Below, piece after piece: positions 1 to 6,637 of a stretch of DNA of 12,621 nt. The notes below the pieces were generated by a model. It saw only the letters and a program-made list of their open reading frames with translations, did not search any database and was not told the origin of the DNA. Where the stretch lies: the NCBI GenBank assembly GCA_036985755.1, contig BTQG01000071.1, forward strand, positions 1-12,621, given 5' to 3'. Positions within the stretch are counted from its first letter, which is position 1. Each line of letters starts with the position of its first letter. The position numbers and the translations under genes were made by a program. Origin of the DNA: JACZST01 sp036985755. Its GTDB lineage: Bacteria; Actinomycetota; Acidimicrobiia; Spongiisociales; UBA5794.

Positions 1-87
1 CGTTTTGTCAGGGTTTCGATCGGCCAGACGTATACCACCGCAGAACACGTCGACCGCCTGTGGGAGCTGATCGAGTCATCCGCCTAG
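1..87 (+). CDS. C-terminal end of a probable PLP-dependent decarboxylase/aminotransferase (partial)
   Basis: The frame is open from the first base and ends at TAG 85-87, giving 28 residues that begin RFVRVSIGQTYTTAEHVDRL and finish with an acidic, helical tail. The pattern R-(V/L)-S-(I/V)-G-Q-T, then T-x-E-H-V-D-x-L-W-x-L-I, resembles the extreme C-terminus of fold-type I PLP enzymes, either the group II decarboxylase type or the aminotransferase class V type. There the last beta strand is followed by a helix built around a T-x-E-x-V-D motif. This is recognition from memory of a short tail. The lysine that binds PLP and all catalytic residues lie upstream of the window, so the substrate cannot be named. 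The gene converges on the membrane-protein gene at 196-987, with a hairpin between them that starts 10 nt after this stop codon. Confidence 0.55.
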   Translation, partial: RFVRVSIGQTYTTAEHVDRLWELIESSA

Positions 88-96
88 CGGGCCTTT

Positions 97-127
97 GCCT
101 CTCCCACGGCCACGAAGTGGGGGAGGC
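97..127. terminator. Strong hairpin between convergent genes, possible bidirectional terminator
   Basis: Arms at 97-106 (gcctctccca) and 118-127 (tgggggaggc) pair over 10 bp with a single G-T wobble, around an 11-nt loop. The hairpin lies 10 nt past the stop of the first gene and about 70 nt past the stop of the convergent membrane-protein gene, which is where a shared terminator is expected. There is no T-tract on either strand, so it is not a classical intrinsic terminator. Hairpins without a U-tract are often proposed as terminators in high-GC actinobacteria. A shorter alternative pairing (ccac/gtgg at 110-120) competes with the main stem. Confidence 0.5.
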
Positions 128-195
128 GCGAGCAGGCAGAGAAGACATGATCCCCTCGGTCGGCCGGGCGGTGACGCGCCGGCGATGGGTTGCGG

Positions 196-987
196 TCAGG
201 ATCGACTCGCGGTCAACTTCTTCCGCCTCGACTTTGCGAGAAACGGACCGGTGAACAGGCCGAGGCCCGCCCCGACGACTCCCGCCCGGAGCGCGACCCC
301 GAAGAGAGCCAGGTCGACGTCTCCGCTGGTGGCGCCTGAGGGGTCTGGAGACGAAACAATCGACGCCACCGCGGCGAAGGTCACGACAGCAGCGATCCCA
401 AGCACGACTCCGATCACCGCACCGGAGACGACACCGAGGGCGGCCCCGGCAGCCATCGCCCTGACTCCGGCCGGCCTGGTTCCACGCCCGGAGATGGCAC
501 GATCGATCACGCGGTCGGCGAGCCAGACACCGAACAGTGGCGCCGCCATCGCCACCACTGAGATGGGAATCACCCAGGGAACCGCATAAACAAGCAGCAC
601 GCCGATTCCGAGACGAGCCGGGTAGGCGATCGGGCTGGGTGGCCGCACCGCGATGGTGGCAGCCACCACGAGCCACAGCCCTCGTCCGCCGATCCCGGGA
701 TAGACCAACACCATTGTTCCTGCTGCTGCGGCAACGATGGCAACAAGGTCGGGCCTGGCTCTGCCCGACCATCGAGCGCCCAGGTAGGAGGCGACAACCA
801 GGATCACCGCGGCGAACGCCAGATACATCGAGGACCAGGTCAGATTGATCTCATACGAAGGGCCGCTGACAACCGTGCTGGGAAGAAAGGTGTCGCTCAG
901 CGCAAGCAGGACGGCGCCTCCGACAAACGGGGCGAACTGAAGCCACGTCGGTCGGATCTTCACCGCTTGCCGTGAGCCATCGCCCAT
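196..987 (-). CDS. Polytopic membrane protein of unknown function, 263 aa
   Basis: I do not recognise a family. The product is very rich in Ala, Val, Gly and Leu, with hydrophobic stretches at about residues 15-35, 52-71, 81-98, 102-114, 125-157 (long enough for two passes), 176-212 (long enough for two passes) and 228-250, so roughly seven to nine membrane segments. A cluster of basic residues (about 252-257, KSRRKK) follows the last segment and suggests a cytoplasmic C-terminus. No cyclic-nucleotide-binding, transporter or enzyme motif is visible. ATG at 985-987 is the first good start; its upstream region has only a weak GAAGA-like ribosome site, so the start is uncertain by a few codons. 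It is the last gene of the minus-strand block and begins 45 nt after the upstream cyclase gene ends, so it may be co-transcribed with the cyclases. The hydrophobic pattern and position support it as a real gene over the overlapping long frames in other phases. Confidence 0.8.
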   Translation of the reverse strand: MGDGSRQAVKIRPTWLQFAPFVGGAVLLALSDTFLPSTVVSGPSYEINLTWSSMYLAFAAVILVVASYLGARWSGRARPDLVAIVAAAAGTMVLVYPGIGGRGLWLVVAATIAVRPPSPIAYPARLGIGVLLVYAVPWVIPISVVAMAAPLFGVWLADRVIDRAISGRGTRPAGVRAMAAGAALGVVSGAVIGVVLGIAAVVTFAAVASIVSSPDPSGATSGDVDLALFGVALRAGVVGAGLGLFTGPFLAKSRRKKLTASRS

Positions 988-1032
988 GGTTCATCTTCGT
1001 CAATCGGGCGGCGTGGCTGTAGGCGGGGAAAA

Positions 1033-3774
1033 CTACCCGGCGGTCCCCAGCAGCTCTTTGGCCGCCACGTCGTAGGGGCGCGCTGAGCCACGCTCGAATG
1101 CTGCGGTGTACTCGGCGGCCTCCATTGCCTCTTCGAGCTCGGTGAGGGCGGCAGCAGCGGGTTCGCGGTTGGGCTGGGGGTCGGCGAAGGGCATGTGCGA
1201 GCTGGCCGGTTCGGCGAGCACCGTCGCCAGCAGCTCGACGGCCTCCACCGGCCGGTCTTGCAGAACTCTGACCCCGGCTACCTTTCTCATCATGCTGAGC
1301 ACGTCCCCAACCATCCCCATCCGCTCGGCGCTGGCCATCCCTTCGATGAACGCCGTTGCCGCGGCGTCGAGCTTTCCTGCGGCCACGTTGGCCTCTCCCA
1401 ATCCTTCCATCGAGACCACGGTGCCCCGCACGTAGGAGACCTCGCGGCACAGGGCGACCTGCTCGGTGAACAGATCGATGGCATCGTCCGGCCGGCTCTC
1501 GTGGGTGGCGATCATGGCGCGGAGCCACAGATACCATGCGGTGATCCAGTACTCGTTTCCCGGGCCCAAACCGTCCTGAGCACGGTCGAGGAATGCGGTG
1601 GCGGCGCCAACATCTTCGGCGAGAACGGCTGCGAACGAGCGCCAGTTCATGAGCGAAGAGAACCAGAACTGTTCATCCATCGCCTCGAAGCGAGGAATCG
1701 CTTCGTCGAGCTTCGCTGCCATCTGCTCGGCTGCGCCGAGATAGGCGTGGGTGAGCGCCAAACACTGCACCACAATCCAATGGTCAATCGGGTCGGACGA
1801 TCGGGCAAGTGTTTCGGCGGGACCGACGGCAGCCGCCAACCCGGCATCCGGCTGACCGATCAGCGCCAGTGACCATCCCTTGAGTCCGGAAACGAGTCCT
1901 CGCAATGTCGCTATGCCCTCGTCATCGGAGTCCTCGAGCAGCACCTGCAAGGCCTCGTCGAACAGGGTTACGGCTGCCGAATACCAGCCCCGGAACTCGT
2001 ACAACAGGAACAGCCCGAGGACGAATTTGCGTGCTCTTTCCGCATCGCCGTTGGCAAGGAGATGGCGCCAGGCAGAGCGAATGTTTTCGAGGTCCCCGTC
2101 TATCGCGGCGAGCATCTGTGCCTGGTGACCTCCGGACATGAGGGAGGGCGCTTCCCCCATGAGGTCGGAATAGAAGGCGGCATGAGTGTCGAGAACGCGA
2201 TCGTGACGCTCCGAGTCCTGCTCGAGCTCGGCGGCGGCATATTGGCGAAGCAACTCGTGGATGGCGTACCGTGCCGTTTCCGGGCTCGCGCTCAGCAGCG
2301 ACTTGCTGGCCAGATTGGCGAGGTCCCGCAGCGAGGCCCCGGCGACGGCCTCGGCAGCATCGCGGCCGAAGCTGCCGCGGAACACGGAGAGCGCGGTGAA
2401 GACCTCCCGCTCCTCAGGGCTCAACAGCGCCCACGAGTAGTCGAACACGGCGCGGATACTGCGCTGCCGGTCGGGGATATCTCCCATCTCGGTCTCGAGA
2501 AAATCCAGGCTCTTGGCGATCTCGTCGGCGATCTCGGCGATCGGCAGCATGTCGACCCATGCTGCCGCCAGCAGGATCCCGAGCGGCATGCCCCCGGTCA
2601 GCTGGAGAATCCGGGCAAGCGGGTCGAGATCATCGGTATCGAGGACGAACCCGGGGTTGGACCGCGTCGCCGCCTCGATGAACAGCTGCACTCCGCTTGC
2701 CTGGCTGGCATCTTCCGCCGTCTCCCAGCCGGTGTCGAGGCCGGCGAGGGCGAGCACCGTCTCCCCACTGAGGTTGAGCTTGCTCCTGCTGGTCGCCACG
2801 ATGGTCACGTCTGGTGCCGCCTTCAGGATGGCGGCGATGATGTCGGCGCTGCCGCTGAGATGCTCCAGGTTGTCGAAGACAAGCAGCTGTCGCTTCCTGG
2901 CGAGGTGCGTGAGCAGCTGGGTCTGCACGTTGTCGTCGGCGGTGAGGGCGATACCCAGCGCCTCGGCGACGGCCTGGATGATGTCGTCGCTGGAACCGAC
3001 CTCGGCCAGGCTGATGAAGAACACCCCGTCGGGGTAGTCGGCGATCAGGTCGGCAGCGGCCTGAATGGCAAGCCGACTCTTGCCGGTGCCGCCGGGGGCC
3101 AGGATGGTGAGCAGCCGCGTCGTCGCCAGCAGCCGCTTTGCCTCGGCAAGCTCGAGGTGGCGGCCGACGAAGTCGGTGAGTTGGACCGGAAGGTTGTTGA
3201 GAACTTTGTCAAGGGAAGTCAGCGGCGGAAAGCGGTCCTCGAGCCCTCCGATGTCGATCTGGAAGACTTGCTCCGGCCGGGTCAGATCCTTCAGTCGATG
3301 TTCACCCATGTCCCGCACCGTCACGCCGTCCGGCAACTTGGTGTCTTGCACCAGCTCCCAGGTCGAGCCCGACATCAGCGTCTGGCCGCCATGGGCGATG
3401 CCGCGGAGTCGAGCGGCCCGGTTGACCGCCGAGCCGTAGTAGTCGCCAAGCTGCAGGTCGGCGTCGCCGGTGTGCAATGCGGCCCGGACCCGCAGCGGTC
3501 GTGGAGTCTCCCATTCGACTTCGGCCAGTCCGCGCTGCATGCTGGCGGCGGCTGCCACCGCATCGGATGCACTGCGGAAGACCACGAATCTGCTGTCACC
3601 CTCACCTCGTGGCCGCACCGGGACCCCGCGGTGTTCGCCGGCAGCCTTCTCGATGGCCGCATCGTGCTGACGCAGGGCGCCCATCATCGACTCCGGGGCT
3701 TCCTCCCACAGACGAGTGCTGCCCTCCACATCGGTGAAGAGGAAGGTGACCACGCCGTCGGGTAGTTCTGACAT
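1033..3774 (-). CDS. Class III nucleotidyl cyclase / NB-ARC-type ATPase / TPR-like repeat protein, 913 aa (downstream paralogue)
   Basis: The N-terminal class III cyclase domain (about 8-173) has the first metal Asp in FTDVEGST (D15), the second in RGEGDSRFVVF (D60), the purine-position Asp in GDYYGSAVN (D111), and the transition-state pair N118 and R122 (N-x-x-x-R). The base-selecting Lys is Arg (R56). A linker (QLTDFVGR, 198-205) leads to a STAND/NB-ARC ATPase with P-loop GGTGKS (228-233), Walker B LLVFD (297-301), a TSR sensor (328-330) and a GMPL motif (395-398). A winged-helix-like part follows (about 436-510), then an Ala- and Leu-rich helical region (about 540-890) that fits degenerate TPRs. 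There is no C-terminal LuxR-type helix-turn-helix, unlike M. tuberculosis Rv0386, Rv1358 and Rv2488c, and no membrane segment, so it should be cytoplasmic. Predicted role: an ATP-gated signalling protein that makes a cyclic nucleotide when its repeat region senses a ligand; this is inferred from the family. ATG is preceded by AGGA 8 nt upstream. It lies 51 nt downstream of its close paralogue. Confidence 0.9.
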   Translation of the reverse strand: MSELPDGVVTFLFTDVEGSTRLWEEAPESMMGALRQHDAAIEKAAGEHRGVPVRPRGEGDSRFVVFRSASDAVAAAASMQRGLAEVEWETPRPLRVRAALHTGDADLQLGDYYGSAVNRAARLRGIAHGGQTLMSGSTWELVQDTKLPDGVTVRDMGEHRLKDLTRPEQVFQIDIGGLEDRFPPLTSLDKVLNNLPVQLTDFVGRHLELAEAKRLLATTRLLTILAPGGTGKSRLAIQAAADLIADYPDGVFFISLAEVGSSDDIIQAVAEALGIALTADDNVQTQLLTHLARKRQLLVFDNLEHLSGSADIIAAILKAAPDVTIVATSRSKLNLSGETVLALAGLDTGWETAEDASQASGVQLFIEAATRSNPGFVLDTDDLDPLARILQLTGGMPLGILLAAAWVDMLPIAEIADEIAKSLDFLETEMGDIPDRQRSIRAVFDYSWALLSPEEREVFTALSVFRGSFGRDAAEAVAGASLRDLANLASKSLLSASPETARYAIHELLRQYAAAELEQDSERHDRVLDTHAAFYSDLMGEAPSLMSGGHQAQMLAAIDGDLENIRSAWRHLLANGDAERARKFVLGLFLLYEFRGWYSAAVTLFDEALQVLLEDSDDEGIATLRGLVSGLKGWSLALIGQPDAGLAAAVGPAETLARSSDPIDHWIVVQCLALTHAYLGAAEQMAAKLDEAIPRFEAMDEQFWFSSLMNWRSFAAVLAEDVGAATAFLDRAQDGLGPGNEYWITAWYLWLRAMIATHESRPDDAIDLFTEQVALCREVSYVRGTVVSMEGLGEANVAAGKLDAAATAFIEGMASAERMGMVGDVLSMMRKVAGVRVLQDRPVEAVELLATVLAEPASSHMPFADPQPNREPAAAALTELEEAMEAAEYTAAFERGSARPYDVAAKELLGTAG

Positions 3775-3782
3775 TGCGACGA

Positions 3783-3786
3783 TCCT
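3783..3786 (-). promoter_or_regulatory. Ribosome-binding site of the downstream cyclase-ATPase gene
   Basis: Read on the minus strand, AGGA lies 8 nt before the ATG at 3774. It sits inside the 51-nt spacer between the two paralogues and supports both the ATG start and separate initiation of this second gene. Confidence 0.6.
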
Positions 3787-3825
3787 AATTCTCAGATCAT
3801 GCGTTCCAGCCCGGGAGGCACCCTC

Positions 3826-6558
3826 CTAGGTAGCAGTCAACAGTTCCTTGACTGCCACATCCAAGGTGATAGCGGCCCCGCGGGCGCGGGCGGCGGCGTA
3901 GAGATCGGGATCCAGCTCGGCCTCGAGTTGTTCCAGGACACCCTCGGCGGCTTCGGTGATCGTCTGCTGTTCGAATACGAACATCTGGTCACTCGATGGA
4001 TCGGCGAGCACGCATGACAGGATTTCAACGGCCTGCTCGGCCCGCCCCGTCTCCGTCCGCACCCTGGCAATCATCACCAGCACACCGGCCATTTCGGTGA
4101 CCAATCCCATGCGATCAAAGATGTCGAGGCTCTCCACAAGAGCGTCGGAGGCGGCATCGAGATCCCCGTTGCTCGCATACGCCTGTCCCAGGCCCTGGAG
4201 CGCGATTGCCACGGCGCGAATGTATCCGACCTCCCTGGCAAGTTCGGCCTGTTGTTGGTACAGATCGATCGCATCACCGATTCGGCCCTGCATCATCGCA
4301 ATGATCGCCTGGGTCGCCAGATTCCAGGTCCTCATGAAGTGCTCGCCGAGACGGGCGAGTACTGCGTCCCCCTCATCGAGCAGCCGGGACGCGGCTTCGA
4401 CGTCGCCCATCTGGAGGTGTGCGAGCGCCTGATAGTTCAGCATCCCGGCGGACCACATCTCGAGCCCAGCATCGTCTGCAACCCGTCTCGCCTCGCTGCC
4501 GATGTCGAGGACCCTGTCGAACTGACCGAGGTACATCGAGACCTCGCCGACCACCTCGAGCGCCATGATCAGCGCAAACGGATCGGAGCGCCCCCGCAAC
4601 ATGGCGACGGCCTTCGCGGCGAGGGGTGCCGCCGCCTCGGTCTGCCCGAGACTTGCGAGGTACTTTGCCTCAGACGAGTCGATCAGTGCCCTGGTGATCT
4701 CGGTGGCATTGTCTTCGCTTCCATCGGCAAAGGCGTCGCTTGCTTCGGCAAAGAGCTCACTCGCTGCCTTGGTCCAACCTCGGATTTCGTAGAGGAACCA
4801 CAAGCCGAAGATGATCGACCGTGCCGACTCAGCGTCGCCACGATCCTGTACCTGACTCCACGCCCACCTGATGTTGTCGAGATCGTCTTCGACCAGGCGA
4901 AGAGCTTCCACCTCATCCCCGACCAGCATCAACGCCTCGATCTGGCTGGCGTGCTTGGCGAAGAAGGTGTTGTGGCCCACGATCATCGTTTCGAGGAGCT
5001 GCTGGTCTTTTTGCAGCTCTTCTTCGGCGTACTGACGCAGCAGCTCGTGGATCGAGTAGCGCCCCGAGTCGCGATCCGAGACAACCAGCGACTTGCCTGC
5101 CATATTGGACAAACCGCGCAAAGATGCTCCAGCCACCGCGTCGGCGGCCTCGCGGGTGAACCCGCCCCGGAAGACGGAAAGCGCCGCGTAGGTCCGCTGC
5201 TCGTCCTCGCTCAGCATCGACCATGAGTAATCGAACACCGCCCGCATGCTGCGGTGTCGGTCCGGCATGTCTCGGGTCTCGGTCTCGAGGAAGTCCATGC
5301 TGCGCCCGATCTCGGTGGCGATCTCGTCGACCCGCAGCGTGTCTGCCCACGACGCCGCCAACAGGATGCCAAGTGGCATGCCGTCGACGAGATCGAGGAT
5401 CGTGGCGAGCGGGTCGAGTTCGTCCACCTGGAGTGAGAACGAGGCATCGGCCCGCTTGGCCGCATCGATGAAGAGCCGGACACCGCTCGCATCGAACGCC
5501 TGCTCGGGCATTTCCCAGGTGATGACCAGCCCGGGCAGGGCGAATACCGTCTCGCCGGTGATATTGAGCCTGGCCCGGCTGGTGGCGATGACCTTGACCT
5601 TGGGTGCTGCGGTGAGGATCTCCGAGACGATGCCGGCGCCATCGGCGAGATGCTCGAAGTTGTCGAAGACCAGCAGCTGTTGCTCGTTGGCCAGGCGCGC
5701 CAGGAGCTGGGTCTGTAGGTCTTCATCTGTGGCGAGGGCGACGCCGATCGACTCGGCCACGGTCTGGGCGATGTCGGCGGGAGAGGTGACCGGGGCGAGA
5801 TCGACGAAGAACACGCCATCGGGATAGTCGGCGGCTAGGTCGGCGGCCGCCTGGATGGCCAACCGGGTCTTTCCTGCCCCTCCCGGTGCCAGGATCGTGA
5901 GCAGTCGAGTCTCACCGATAATCCGCTTGATGTCCGCCACTTCTGGACGCCCCACGAAGTCGGTGAGTTGGACCGGCAGGTTGTTGGGCACGGCGTCGAG
6001 AGAATCCAGCGGTGGGAAGCCGTCGTCGAGCCCCTCTGCGTCGATCTGATAGACGCGCTCCGGCCTTGTCAGGTCTTTCAGGCGATGTTTGCCCATGTCC
6101 TGCACCGTGACGTTCGCCGGCAACTGGTCCTGGACCAGCTCCCAGGTCGATCCCGACATGAGCGTTTGGCCACCATGAGCGATCGCTCGGAGGCGGGCTG
6201 CCCGGTTGACCGACGAGCCGTAGTAGTCACCGAGTTGCAGATCGGCGGTACCTGTGTGCAATGCGATGCGAACCCGGAGCGGTCGCGGCGTTGCCCATTC
6301 GATCTCGACCAGGCGCCGCTGGATGTCTGCGGCGGCCGCTACTGCATCGGGTGCACCAGAAAATACGACGAACCTGCTGTCTCCTTCGCCGCGGGGTCGC
6401 ACCGGGATGCCGTGGTGTGCGACCGCGGTTTGTTCGATGGCCTGATCGTGCTGCCGGACCGCCTCCATCATCGAATCGGGCGCTTCCTCCCACAGCTTGG
6501 TGCTGCCCTCCACATCCGTGAAGAGGAAGGTAACGATGCCCTCGGGTAGACCGGCCAC
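3826..6558 (-). CDS. Class III nucleotidyl cyclase / NB-ARC-type ATPase / TPR-like repeat protein, 910 aa (upstream paralogue)
   Basis: This has the same architecture as the adjacent 913-aa gene. By hand alignment about 116 of the first 144 residues are identical, with divergence rising towards the C-terminus. Counting from the GTG start, the cyclase domain carries D15 (FTDVEGST), R56 in place of Lys, D60 (GEGDSRFVVF), D111 (GDYYGSSVN), N118 and R122. The ATPase has P-loop GGAGKT (about 226-231), Walker B LLVFD followed by NFEHL, TSR and GMPL motifs. A winged-helix-like segment and a long helical-repeat region end the protein; no DNA-binding domain or membrane segment is seen. Start choice: GTG at 6558 gives MAGLPEGIV, matching MSELPDGVV of the paralogue residue for residue. 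The frame stays open to a TTG at 6633, but that adds 25 basic residues absent from the paralogue. The GTG has only AGG 9 nt upstream, whereas a perfect AGGAGG serves an out-of-frame ATG at 6592 (see the separate entry). Likely role: an ATP-gated cyclic-nucleotide signalling protein of unknown stimulus. Confidence 0.87.
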   Translation of the reverse strand: MAGLPEGIVTFLFTDVEGSTKLWEEAPDSMMEAVRQHDQAIEQTAVAHHGIPVRPRGEGDSRFVVFSGAPDAVAAAADIQRRLVEIEWATPRPLRVRIALHTGTADLQLGDYYGSSVNRAARLRAIAHGGQTLMSGSTWELVQDQLPANVTVQDMGKHRLKDLTRPERVYQIDAEGLDDGFPPLDSLDAVPNNLPVQLTDFVGRPEVADIKRIIGETRLLTILAPGGAGKTRLAIQAAADLAADYPDGVFFVDLAPVTSPADIAQTVAESIGVALATDEDLQTQLLARLANEQQLLVFDNFEHLADGAGIVSEILTAAPKVKVIATSRARLNITGETVFALPGLVITWEMPEQAFDASGVRLFIDAAKRADASFSLQVDELDPLATILDLVDGMPLGILLAASWADTLRVDEIATEIGRSMDFLETETRDMPDRHRSMRAVFDYSWSMLSEDEQRTYAALSVFRGGFTREAADAVAGASLRGLSNMAGKSLVVSDRDSGRYSIHELLRQYAEEELQKDQQLLETMIVGHNTFFAKHASQIEALMLVGDEVEALRLVEDDLDNIRWAWSQVQDRGDAESARSIIFGLWFLYEIRGWTKAASELFAEASDAFADGSEDNATEITRALIDSSEAKYLASLGQTEAAAPLAAKAVAMLRGRSDPFALIMALEVVGEVSMYLGQFDRVLDIGSEARRVADDAGLEMWSAGMLNYQALAHLQMGDVEAASRLLDEGDAVLARLGEHFMRTWNLATQAIIAMMQGRIGDAIDLYQQQAELAREVGYIRAVAIALQGLGQAYASNGDLDAASDALVESLDIFDRMGLVTEMAGVLVMIARVRTETGRAEQAVEILSCVLADPSSDQMFVFEQQTITEAAEGVLEQLEAELDPDLYAAARARGAAITLDVAVKELLTAT

Positions 6559-6568
6559 CCCGTTGAGC

Positions 6569-6606
6569 CTAACGATCCCCCGTTCGCGCCATCGAAGACA
6601 CCTCCT
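6569..6606 (-). promoter_or_regulatory. Strong ribosome-binding site and 7-codon upstream ORF (leader peptide or frameshifted true start)
   Basis: On the minus strand AGGAGG (6606-6601) lies 8 nt before an ATG (6592-6590), the best ribosome-binding arrangement in the minus-strand block. The frame reads Met-Ala-Arg-Thr-Gly-Asp-Arg and stops at TAG (6571-6569). The likely GTG start of the 910-aa cyclase-ATPase comes 10 nt after that stop, in another frame. The gap suits termination-reinitiation coupling. Alternatively, removing one base of the G5 run (6577-6581) would put this ATG in frame with the cyclase gene, giving a protein beginning MARTGIVRLNGVAGLPEGIV. The sequence alone cannot separate these two readings. 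Confidence 0.5.
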
Positions 6607-6637
6607 CGAGCGTGTTTCGAGTCTTCGCAACAAGCGA

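Noticed and set aside
851..1537. Minus-strand frame with an ATG at 994 giving MNHGRWLTASGED, overlapping the membrane-protein start
   Set aside because: The product is Arg-rich and lacks structure, and it collides with the end of the cyclase gene. The overlapping frame from 987 has a coherent membrane-protein pattern.
2062..3765. 567-codon plus-strand open frame antisense to the downstream cyclase-ATPase
   Set aside because: It is a shadow frame created by high GC content and third-position bias. It has no recognisable domain and the opposite strand encodes clear cyclase and NB-ARC motifs.
3772..3825. Small ORF starting GTG just after AGGAGG downstream of the upstream paralogue's stop
   Set aside because: The AGGAGG directly abuts the GTG with no spacer, so it cannot serve as its ribosome site, and the frame is only nine codons.
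3812..3826. Short hairpin (ggagg-cac-cctcc) just past the stop of the upstream paralogue, as a terminator
   Set aside because: It has only a 5-bp stem with a 3-nt loop, overlaps the stop codon and has no T-tract. Pairing of this size is expected by chance in GC-rich DNA.
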